Shown piece by piece: positions 36,290-45,619 of a stretch of DNA of 64,000 nt. Both the position numbers and the translations under genes were made by a program. Each line of letters begins with the position of its first letter. The stretch's first letter is position 1. The notes below the pieces were generated by a model that worked only from the letters and a program-made list of their open reading frames with translations, ran no database searches and was not told where the DNA came from. The DNA is from Erodium maritimum (lineage: Eukaryota; Streptophyta; Magnoliopsida; Geraniales; Geraniaceae): positions 86,226,523 to 86,290,522 of the forward strand of contig OY997589.1 in NCBI GenBank assembly GCA_963921825.1. The letters are read 5' to 3'.

Positions 36290-36550
36290 ATTTTTTCATC
36301 AGCAAAGCAAATTTAAATTAAACCTCTCATGAGATAAAAGAGGAGTAGATGGAGATGCTGGTCTAGCTATAGACCTAAAAGACGAGCATTGGCTTAACAA
36401 CTCATCCTCAAGACAATCCTAACAAAGGGAACAACCTGAAACAATACATCACCAGAAAAACCAACAAGAATACAAAAAAAACAACCAAAACCAGAAATCA
36501 CACCGTTTCACGCAAGAAGCCACCAACTAAAACAAGGTCTAATACCCTTC
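36290..36550 (-). mobile_element. F2 retroposon, copy 6 (5'-truncated)
   Basis: 3' terminal ~260 bp only: TTTTTTCATCAGCAAAGCA (about 36292), TAGCTATAGACCTAAAAGACGAGCATTGGC then TTAACAACTCATCCTCAAGACAATCCTAACAAAGGGAACAACC (36365-36432). The truncation on its 5' side is typical of LINE-mobilised copies. Confidence 0.6.
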
Positions 36551-36599
36551 GGATGCAATTTTTTCTTCTTCAGATAGTGTGCATTACAATATCACCTTG

Positions 36600-37110
36600 A
36601 TCCATCATCAACCAACTTTTCTCTTAAACACACGTAGTCACTAGTTTATTTATAGACCATTTATCCTTATGTGTGTTGTAGGATATTTGGAAATGGATGA
36701 ATTGATAAGGGAGGGTGTTCAAAATGTAATGCAGCAAGAATGTTAGACATCTCAACTTCTAATGTCTTTAAATTTTCCGCAATGTCACTCATTCTCATTA
36801 TGTGCTCGCGCACACCACCGAGACCTGTGAGCTTAATAAATGAAAATCTTATGATGAGGCTACTAGCTAAGGACTTATCTGAAGTATGGAATTTCTCATC
36901 ACTCACTGCGAGAAGAGAATGAGCATCTCCATGCTTCTCCACCGAGCCCCTTATGCTAGCAGATATGTGAGTCCTTATGAAAATGAATGAAAGTTGGTTA
37001 GATCTCTCCCATTTCTCATGTAGCCCGCTTTTCACTCTATTGGCTTTCAGGGCTTGTGGTTCATCCTTATGGATGACATACTCCATATTAGCCACTTCAA
37101 CAACGAGGAG
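36600..37110 (-). pseudogene. Ty1/copia gag fragment (UBN2-type)
   Basis: The minus strand from about 37095 is open for 142 codons and reads as retrotransposon gag: LHEKWERSNQLSFIFIRTHI, then SASIRGSV, FHTSDKSLASSLIIRF, KLTGLGGVREHIMRMSDIAE and LKTLEVEMS. After this a one-base frameshift (near 36745) moves the rest, HYILNTLPYQFIHFQISYN, into another frame, ending around 36655. No protease, integrase, RT or LTR is found alongside, so this is an isolated remnant. Identification rests on strong recall of the UBN2 gag consensus. Confidence 0.75.
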
Positions 37111-38890
37111 TACCGTCTCTTTTCCAGATGGAGTAGTTTTTCCAAATTAGCATGGGAACCTCTACTTTTACGTCATTAACATTCGTAGTACAGAAAAGAA
37201 AAAACATAAATAAGACTGACTATCATGATTTACATACATAATCATAAAAAAATGAATTTATCGACGTCCAACTTGCATGTGGGCTAAAGGCATACGTAAA
37301 CATAACATTCATACAAATAAACCCATAAAACTATCAAAATCATGTTTCTTTTCCTAATTCCTATAGGTAGATTAGAAAAAATAACTTTGATATTTTATTC
37401 TGATCAATTATATAGAGTTGAATAGGATATCATGTGTGATCGATTTTATTAAACCTAATAATTGATCACAACTCTAACGATTTATCGTCATATATATACA
37501 TTGTTAATCTAAAGATGTTATGGCTACTCATTGAACAAACAATATAACATACATAAATCAAAGATGGATAATAAACACCAAAAGCATGACAATTTTGGGC
37601 TAATATAACAAATAAGATCCAGTGAGAAAGATTAACATGAAGCCATTTAGCTAAGTGGTAAGGCGCTCTTTTGATGTATATTCAAATAACGTTGGATGTA
37701 GTTTTTATTTTTCAAACCCAAAACTAGCCTAGAAACCAATCTAAGATCTGACCCAGAACCGACTTACGGCCCGACTAATGGTCCGTAGTCTGATATAGAT
37801 GTCGGCTAACCCTTATTCAACCTCCAACCGGGTCTAAAAACTTGGTTTCATTCCCAGATTCAGACCCGGTTGGTTCTCTCTCAGCAAGACACCTACACAA
37901 TCATTTTAAAAGCTAGAAATTATAAGAATCGAATTTCCAGATGATTCTCATAATCAAAACACAAGAATCATGCTTAACAATATGAGAATTTGATAATACT
38001 TAAGACGCAAAAACAAGGTAGAGGATAAAGACATGCTCTAGTACCAACTGTAACAACTTCATGTAATCATATACTCGACTTATAATAAGTTATATACGAA
38101 ATTTGGATCACTTTCCTTCAATCATTGTTTTCCTTGGAGAAGAAGCTTTGAAGACCCAAACTTTAATTTTCTTGCTTCTGATCTGTTGAACGTGTATGAA
38201 CGAATTGAACACTTAATAAACATATTAGTTCCCCTACCTATCCGCTCGAGTTTTTATATTGGATTGAGCTTTTAACATGATCTTCCAAATCGTTGTGTTC
38301 CTTCTCAAAGATGGTGTGTGAGTAACTACAATGAGAATCTAATATGAACTTGAGGATCAAAGACATGTGTTTATACCTCTCCGACCTACCATCAAATACC
38401 ATTAATGAAAGAGATATGAAGATTGTGAAATTCAAATTCAAACAAAATATTGAAAACACCTTATAATAACATTTAGAGGAGAAATAAAACATACAGGGAT
38501 CGAAGGCGGGATGGCCCTCTCGGTACAATAAGCCCAAAAGTTGGCAGAATTCTCATTGGGCCACGTACATGTGCTCAACTCAATCCATCAACATTGGCCA
38601 TACATTGCCCATTAAGACGTCCGATAAATTACCCACATATGTGGAGTTTAGCCAACATTATGTTGTCTACAAATCTGTTTGCCATTAACGATCAATTCCA
38701 CACGCAACGTTCAAAAGATTCAGAGTCGCATGACGGTCCTATCTCAAATCTCAAGGGTCCAAATTCTGTTCTTAACAAACCTGTGGTTCTAGCCCGATTT
38801 GGAAAAATCGGATTATCCAAGTTAGATATGAGATTAATGAGCTTGTTTGGCTCCACATTGAACTGCTCCTCAGATTGTTTTGCTCAGTGA
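37111..38890. other. intergenic, no gene recognised
   Basis: AT-rich. Contains an A-box-like TTTAGCTAAGTGGTAAGGCG (37645-37664) and a second copy (near 38141) of the GAAGACCCA..CTTT/ATTTTCTTGCTTCTGATC repeat seen at 35850. Short ORFs (38238-38537, 38594-38890) are not supported. Confidence 0.4.
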
Positions 38891-39308
38891 CCTCTTGATA
38901 CAGAGTGCGGAGCGGAAATGAAGAATTTTTTACCGAATTCGTTGATTCAAAAAGAATACCGAATAAGATAGAAATTGAGTAAAACTCGTTTTTGGTTTAT
39001 TTCATCAAATCTGAATTACAATGGAGAATAACAAGTGCTTAAATAGAGAAACTAGTACCCAAAGTCCTAATACAATAAGGAAATTATTACCCAAACCCTA
39101 ATTCGAAAATAAAGGAAATATGAAAAACAGGAAATAAAGAACCGGACCCTAAAATATCAGTTTCTCCCCTCTAAACGATCTCGGATGGCTGAAAAACATC
39201 TTTGCTCAGGGGCCCGTTTCGACCCGAAAAATGCTAAGGAAACTGTTGCATTTTCGGGTTTTCCAGCTGATTCGCCAAAACATCTTCAATATGTACTGCA
39301 TCACTTCT
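38891..39308 (+). mobile_element. solo LTR, family L1 copy 2
   Basis: 408-bp unit (38896-39303) starting TGATACAGAGTGCGG and ending GTACTGCATCA, in the same orientation as the copy at 22994-23486. Flanks are CCTCT on the left and CTTCT on the right (4 of 5 identical). It is non-coding. Confidence 0.65.
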
Positions 39309-40362
39309 TAACCAGTTTTTGAATGGATATGGCAGCAAGAAAGGTAGAAAATATGATGAAAATCAATACCATACCGTTGTTTCATTCGGATGCTCCTAGA
39401 AAAGGAACAACTCTCATAATGAGTTTTATGTATTTTGGGGGGATTTGTTGATTGGTTTGTATTTTAACTACGGAGGATTGCTGTATTTTTTTGCATCATA
39501 TTTGAGTGGAAGTGTTACGAGTCTAGTTGATTTACTAGTGACATTATTAGAGCATCTCCTATCGGCGGCACAACGTCGGCGGTTGGCAAAAAAAAGTGAC
39601 GTTTAAGTGCTGGTGGATAACATAAATGAAGCTAAAACTCATGTTTTGTTTTTCCAGCCTCTCCCTATTTACTTTTAACGGTTTGGTAAAAAAAATTATT
39701 AATTTTTTGATTCTTTTAACCTCTTCTTTCATCCAATAAAATTATCAATGATCAAAGATGCTTTTAGTGTCCTAATAGCATTAACATTATTAGTCAGGGA
39801 TGGTTACTTGAAACTATTGTGATATAGGGAAACTACATGATTTATATGTTAGCTGCTTGAAAGTTCAATCTATTTATAAATCCATCATTAAATGAAGCGG
39901 ATATGAAAAATTATAAACAAATCAAGGCAATAGGGGTTTTGTTTAGATCTTATGTTTCCTCTAACGGATATTACATGAGATTTTGTGTTCTTTCCAACAA
40001 ATATTACAACAGTTATTTCATGAATATTCAATCCAAGTTCGAAACTATAACAATAATGTAGGATCATTTGACTGTTCATTTTTTTCATCATTGTTCGTCT
40101 AGTGTTGTAATAACAACAAACCCGTGGTTATTCACGAGTAAGAAAGAAATATATAAGTTTTCTTAAATGAGTTTTTTATATGTGCTTTGTCGATCAGAAG
40201 AAAAAATTGAGAAAGAAAGTAAATAGTTGTAAACAAGGACCGATTTCATCTAACTTTTGATTTATATTAATCCATCTCGTTAGGTTCGAGTACCACGTAC
40301 TCCATCTACTATATGAACATGCTCAATTCGAATTTTTCTATGGTCTACTACCTAAATCCCGG
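39309..40362. other. 3' flank of the HD-Zip gene; possible Harbinger MITE end
   Basis: AT-rich DNA. TTAGAGCATCTCCTATCGG at 39549 resembles the TIR of plant PIF/Harbinger elements with a TTA target, but no matching right end was found. Confidence 0.35.
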
Positions 40363-40408
40363 TTAGAGCATCCATAGTAGAAGACAATTATCACTGTGAC
40401 TGCTCTTA
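40363..40408. repeat. 40-bp mini inverted element with TTA flanks
   Basis: GAGCATCCATAGTAGAAGAC..GTGACTGCTC (40366-40405) has short inverted ends (GAGCA / TGCTC) and TTA on both sides (40363-40365, 40406-40408). This fits a minimal Tourist-like footprint, but such a short match could be chance. It lies a few bases beyond the HD-Zip stop codon. Confidence 0.3.
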
Positions 40409-40413
40409 TAGGA

Positions 40414-42610
40414 CTAATTACACGTCGCGGAGGAGTGTCGGGCTTTATTGGAGGACAAGGTGGCGGCGTTGTTGGTGGTAACGCGTTCGCAGCGCGGGCA
40501 CATTGTCAGGGTCGATGCCGGCAAGGGCTGGCAGGTGTGCGGAGAGGTCACCTTCATGGCCCGCAACTCCTCCACCTCCCTCTGCAGCCGCCGGTTCTGC
40601 TCCGTCAGCGACCCGAACCACCTCTTCAAATACTCCGACTCCATTTCTGTTTGCTTCAGCTTGCTCCTGTACCAAACACATATGTTCCATCATATATATG
40701 TTTGTACCTATTACTAGTATTTGATTTGATGTGGTTGTGCACGCGATCACATAAATGTTACACTCTATCAAGATGATCCATGTGACAACACATGTACGTA
40801 AATAATAAATTAAACTAACGATTGGATTGGTCTAAACACATATTGCTTCTAGAATAATCTTACTTTTAAAGAATAGTGTGTAATCTATTTAATATTTAAA
40901 ACGGATGTAAATAATATGGGTAACCACGAAATGTATCCCTCATGACGTTTTTCTCAAAAAAAAACTCACCCGTCATTATTTCGTTATCGCATAAATATTT
41001 TGTAAAAGGTCAATATACCACGAACTGATGTTTAGGGACGGAAAAAACATAATGAAGTGAAAGGTGGGACATGTATGTTTTTGAGAAACATCACACGTTT
41101 AGAGGGAGTTTGCTCCAAATAAATGAAACGGTATTGTGTGCATGTTGATGAAAGCGAGGGAAAATAAGATTTCAAGAAGAAATATCATTATTTTCTAGAT
41201 TTATTAATAATGATATAATACATTAAAAATTAAGGATGAAAACAAAATAACTTTTATTACAACTGAAGGGAGGGACATAACATGATGATTGAGACTACTA
41301 AACGATTGTATAATATATATAGTCATCATGAGAGGATATATAGGTCCATAATTTATATTCTTCCAACAACAAAATCTTGTGTTCCATGCTTTTAAGACCC
41401 CAACCACCACCAAATAAATCATTTATTTATATATGGCACATTTACTCCATTGATCATTTAGTAGTGATTAAGTGTAGAGAGAGAAGGGTATTTAAGGGAC
41501 AGTACCTGGCCCTACGATTTTGAAACCACACCTCTACTTGCCTCGGCCTCAGCTTCAATTCATCTGCCAATGCTTCCTTTTGTTTCTTCACCCATCAATG
41601 TCCATAACACACAGTCAACCAAAGACAAAAAACATCATTAAATGATCGTCAATATTTTAATTATTTGAAATGGAATAAGCCATGAATACGAAAATAAATG
41701 TCATTTTAATTATATATAACACAAGAATATGCTATCGTATGTTGGTTATCCGTGACTCTAAGATTAGCTAACCAAATGTATTATTGGTTAACCAGAAAAA
41801 CCCGTTTATAGTTTTACTTATAGATGGATTTGTTGTATTCTGTTTTGTGATTTTTAATACGTTATTTTATTTCAAAAGAAACATATATATATGTTATTAG
41901 AGACATAAATACTTACAGGGTTTAGTGTATGGTTGAGTCTGAAACTGTCCTCAAGGAGCCTAGACTGCTCCTTGGAGAGCCGGAGCTTTTTGCGCGGCGG
42001 TCCACCGTGGCTATCCTCCTCGTCCGGCTCCATCCCTCCGCCCATCCACTCTTCTTCGCCGCCCGATGGTACTTGATTTATGTCCAAGTCTCTCAATCCC
42101 ACTCCTTCCCCTTTTTTGCCAAACAAAACACAATAACAAAATGTTTTGATCAGCAAGAAAAGTGGAGAAATCTTAACCTAACATCCATCCACATCCACAA
42201 ATCCGCTTTCAAACAGATGTATTTATTGGATTTCGAACCTCTGACCTCAAGAAGAGGTGAGAGAACAACCACCAGGTCAATCCGAATGAGCTAAACGAAA
42301 AAATAATAACACATAAAAAGACATGCAAAGGTAGAACAAGATCATTCATTTATTTCACATATCAACTACATATATATACACATATAGATGACAAATACAC
42401 AAACCCAAATCTCTACACATGTATAAAATCAAAACCCTTTTGGGACAAGCACAAAATAGAGTCACCAAGAAAGAAAATGATGAAAAAAAACTAGGGTTTT
42501 GATCGTGATCATGATCATGAGTAGTGCTCACCAGAAGAAGGCATAGATGGGGATGAGGAGAAGCCTGGAACAGATATGGTCAGGTCCAAGTAGCTCGAAG
42601 ACTCGGCCAT
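40414..42610 (-). CDS. ATHB17-like: HD-Zip class II transcription factor, ATHB17-like (4 exons)
   Basis: Exons on the minus strand: 42610-42532, 42110-41917, 41585-41506, 40666-40414, joined by GT-AG introns with consistent phases; the product is 201 residues. Near the N-terminus, [11 protein letters not shown] carries an EAR-like LxLxI repressor motif (8-12). The homeodomain (about 65-125) includes [20 protein letters not shown] and helix 3 [11 protein letters not shown], and is split by introns 2 and 3. The leucine zipper follows at once, with Leu 131, 138, 145 and 152 at exact heptad spacing. The class II CPxCE motif is CPRCE (174-178). These features match ATHB17/ATHB18 (delta clade); class II members bind CAATNATTG as dimers, usually as repressors. 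The start was chosen because exon 1 reads [16 protein letters not shown], as in the family. An alternative acceptor 6 nt into exon 2 is in phase and would remove two residues. The coding sequence looks intact. Confidence 0.92.
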
Positions 42611-42830
42611 GAAGATCTATTATCGATCTCACTCTCAACTTCAGCAAGCTATAGATCACAAGTTTCAGAGAAATAGACTAAATCTTCTGTAAGAACACAC
42701 ACACGGAGATGAAACTAGAAAGATGAAGAAGAAGATGAAAAAGGGTGAATGGGAAAAAGGTCAAATAAATAGATAGAGACGCATGGTAATAGAATTTAAT
42801 AATTATTGCTTTTTTTTATCTCTCTAGTTG
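42611..42830 (-). promoter_or_regulatory. 5' leader and proximal promoter of the HD-Zip gene
   Basis: Read on the minus strand: a TATTTATTTG string (about 42770-42761) could serve as a TATA element about 155 nt before the ATG, and CAATAATTATT (about 42808-42798) resembles half of the homeodomain-zipper site CAATNATTG, which would allow autoregulation. Both are weak pattern matches. Confidence 0.35.
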
Positions 42831-44629
42831 TTGACGTGGATTTGGAGTTGGGTTAGGGTTTTTGACCGTGGTCGTCAAAGTCAAAGGAGCTACCGTCCGA
42901 TGATCGACACGTGTACGATCCGGTGAGGGTGTAGGAGAAAAACCGGCAGGTTTTATGGTTGGTCAAAAGAAAAGAGGATGAGTTGGGTTGTCGGCAATTG
43001 GGCTTTATGTTTCTCATCGCACGGTCAGAGCTGAAGTTAAATGCGAGAAATGATTGGGGGAGCTTCGTCCGTTCTGCAACTCCACTGCACATGCACACAG
43101 CCAATTAAATGCGACCTCTATAAAACCAGTCCTTTTACATAGAGGTCTCATCTGGACCGTTGATGTCTTTGACTTTTGGACATGTTCGTATTGATAAGGC
43201 ATTGAATGCCCTTACGGAGAGAGAGACTTCGGGTGCACAAAAAGTAGGAAATTGTAACGCTTTCTGGCTTTTTCATTTACTGCAACGACGAAAAGAAAGA
43301 GAAAAGGAACATTTATGTAGGGACGTAGAAGATGATAATACTTCTAGTTCGTAGATGTCTATGTATATTTATATATAAATTAATGCCAAATAAGTATAAT
43401 AAGTATTGACTTATTGTATGTATAATAGAAGGGTTTGAGTTACAGGATTGGAGTTTGGATGCTGACAAAACAGTGGGATACAGAATGTGTGTTTTCAGTG
43501 GTGAGCCTCAAAATTTTTTTTTTGATCAGTGAGCTTTTATAATCCTAAAGCCCCGAAAAAAGGATGGTCTGGATGCCGTAATTACAGCCAAATTAAAGAG
43601 TTCAAAGGAATAGATCATAATGATCAATTACAAGGAGATGATGCATGAGAGCATGAAAAATTAAAATGCAAAGAACTAGATTGCAGTAGAAGAATTAAAT
43701 AAATATGTGGAAGGAGGGCAAGCAGCTGAAGCCAATTGACGACAAATTCCTGGCACAAGCAAGAGGTTCACGAACCCATTCAGAAATGGAGAAGATGATC
43801 TTGCACCCATAACCTTCAGGATCACGAACCCATTCCTTTCTCAGCTGAATCCTAGCAGAGCAGGTCTTCAATTTCATTTTCCGATTGCCAGTGGTCAATC
43901 GTCTCGTTTTGTGCTTGAAGATAGGCCTTGAGAAGTGTCTCTCTTCCTCTGGTTTTGAAGCCCATGTCTTTACAAGCTTTTAGAGCTTGTGGGTAGTCCT
44001 TAGCATTCAGACCATAGGTGTGATTAGTAATAGCAACGTCCAAAGCAGAAGATGAGTCAAAGCGTTGTTTATTCCCGTTGAAAATTTTCCCCTTCTTTTT
44101 CCTTGTGGGTAGTCTCAAGTTGAGTTTCGAATAGTGTCCCGTATTGTGAGTGGACTAATCATATTTAGTTAAATCTGATTTTACTATTTTTTTTAAAGGA
44201 CACGTGTCGAGCATATAAGCGACCCAGGACGCACGTCCCGAGTCCAGGATTAGCGAGCCGCGGGACGCGGGACGCAAAAACCTCGTCCCACAACGCAAGG
44301 GCTCGGGTCCTGAGTCCGGCAAAAAAGCGCGTTAGGACGCAATCCGGCCATCCCGTTGTCCGTACTCTTAGCGTATATGTCATTTGTGTCAATTACGGGA
44401 CTGTTAAATCATCCAGGACCCTAACCATTGATCATAAATATAACTTTTTAAAACATCAATTAAATCGTTACGATAGATGTTGTGATGTTGACGATTATAA
44501 CAGTGTTTAGTGTTAATTACTTATGATCGACGTGATAGCATTGATGCATGTTATAACATCAAATGAGAAGAATGAAGAAGAATATATTGAGTAAGCGTCT
44601 TGATGTTTGGAGTTTCATGCAAGTAGCCT
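42831..44629. other. intergenic between HD-Zip gene and copia element
   Basis: Mostly unrecognised. A poly-T run at 43513-43523 next to GATCAGTGAGCTTTTATAATCC resembles, on the minus strand, the 3' end of the RRM LINE family, but no target-site duplication was found. A GC-rich stretch (44200-44350) contains repeated GGACGC/GGGACGC strings. Confidence 0.4.
43852..44118 (-). CDS. hypothetical ORF, 88 residues, possible gene fragment
   Basis: Open minus-strand frame from ATG 44118 to a TAG at 43852, with ordinary protein-like composition (LKACKDMGFKTRGRETLLKA, then YLQAQNETIDHWQSENEIED) and a basic N-terminus (RKKKGKIFNGNK). In another frame immediately downstream the text IQLRKEWVRDPEGYGCKIIF continues in a protein-like way to about 43695, so this may be one exon or a frameshifted gene fragment. 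I do not recognise the family. No TATA box or splice consensus was confirmed. Confidence 0.3.
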   Translation of the reverse strand: MRLPTRKKKGKIFNGNKQRFDSSSALDVAITNHTYGLNAKDYPQALKACKDMGFKTRGRETLLKAYLQAQNETIDHWQSENEIEDLLC

Positions 44630-45150
44630 TCAATGGCGGTGGTAAAATTTGACCAACAAAACCCTTGAAGAATAATAAGCATTATTAAAGTTGGATTGAT
44701 TCTCGTGTTCCAAGTTAATGTGAAATACAAGGTTTCGATTCAAAGTTTTTATGACGAAGTATTCGATCGTACATAAACTTCCATATTCCAATGAACTCAT
44801 GCTGGATGCTTGGATGTGGACGTGAGAAAGTATGAACGGTATTTGGGAGAGAATGTAGAATAAAAGGTTCGGTAGGAGCTTATTAGTTGGTAGGGAACAT
44901 TTACGCTAAGATGGAGAATGGTTCTATTTTAGTGTAATATTAACAAGTCAAGATTTTATACGATATGGATGTAATTGGTGATGATTATAAATGATCAAGC
45001 ATTACACATATGCATGCATATCATGCACTTCTAATATATAAGTACTAAAATGAGCATCATTCGCACATCATCTCAAAACAGGTTTGAGTTAAAAATAAAA
45101 GGTATGAACTGAAATACAGGGAAAGGGGTTAATTAAAAAGAATCAATTGC
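44630..45150 (+). repeat. block duplicated (in pieces) at 61.1-61.2 and 63.2-63.4 kb
   Basis: 44640-44720 (TTTGACCAACAAAACC..GAAGAATA..AATTCTCGTGTT-like) is similar to 61130-61210, and 44945-45150 (TCAAGATTTTATACGATATGGAT, ACCAAAATGAGCATC-like, GCACATCA) is similar to 63212-63430. The order is the same; in the second location about 2 kb of other elements lies between the two parts. Nature unknown, non-coding. Confidence 0.6.
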
Positions 45151-45244
45151 GGACTAATAGAAAGTCCTATCCAAATGTTTCAGTCCGTGACGACGTTGTA
45201 CCGATTGTTCGTTACATATGGTTGGTAAAATCGACCAACGTCGG

Positions 45245-45345
45245 TGATAACAATTGTGTAATTGTACTGTATTAGTGTACATGTATATATAGTGGTGGTG
45301 TACCACTAGAGTTTCCTAAACCCGATGTTAACCCTAATGAGCCAC
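45245..45345 (-). repeat. truncated 3' LTR of copia element 2
   Basis: 101 bp matching the 5' LTR (48899-49049) from its terminal TGATAACAATTG (plus-strand view) inward. It lacks a 19-bp segment (CGATGAATAAAGCATACAT in the other LTR) and the outermost 31 bp, where RT coding sequence abuts instead. Confidence 0.88.
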
Positions 45346-45619
45346 TGAACTTGGAGTACCATGCCCGCGGAGCCTGCTTGAGTCCATAGATGAATTTGCG
45401 CAAACGACAAACCATGTGTGGGGGATGATCATAGCCTGGCGGGGGCTTCATATAAACCTCCTCTATAAGATCTCCATTGAGAAAAGCATTCTTCACATCC
45501 ATTTGAAAAACGTCCCACTGTCGACCAGCAGCAACAACAAGAATGGTGCGAACAGAAGTGAGTCTCGCAACAGGAGAAAATGTTTCCTCATAATCAACCC
45601 CATGTTCATGGGTAAATCA
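45346..45619 (-). pseudogene. copia element 2: truncated reverse transcriptase
   Basis: The minus strand reads the copia RT blocks [20 protein letters not shown] and PPGYDHPP...[18 protein letters not shown], then passes straight into LTR sequence at about 45345. The YVDD catalytic block, the rest of RT and RNase H are absent. A TGA (45617-45619) separates it from the upstream pol frame. Confidence 0.85.
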
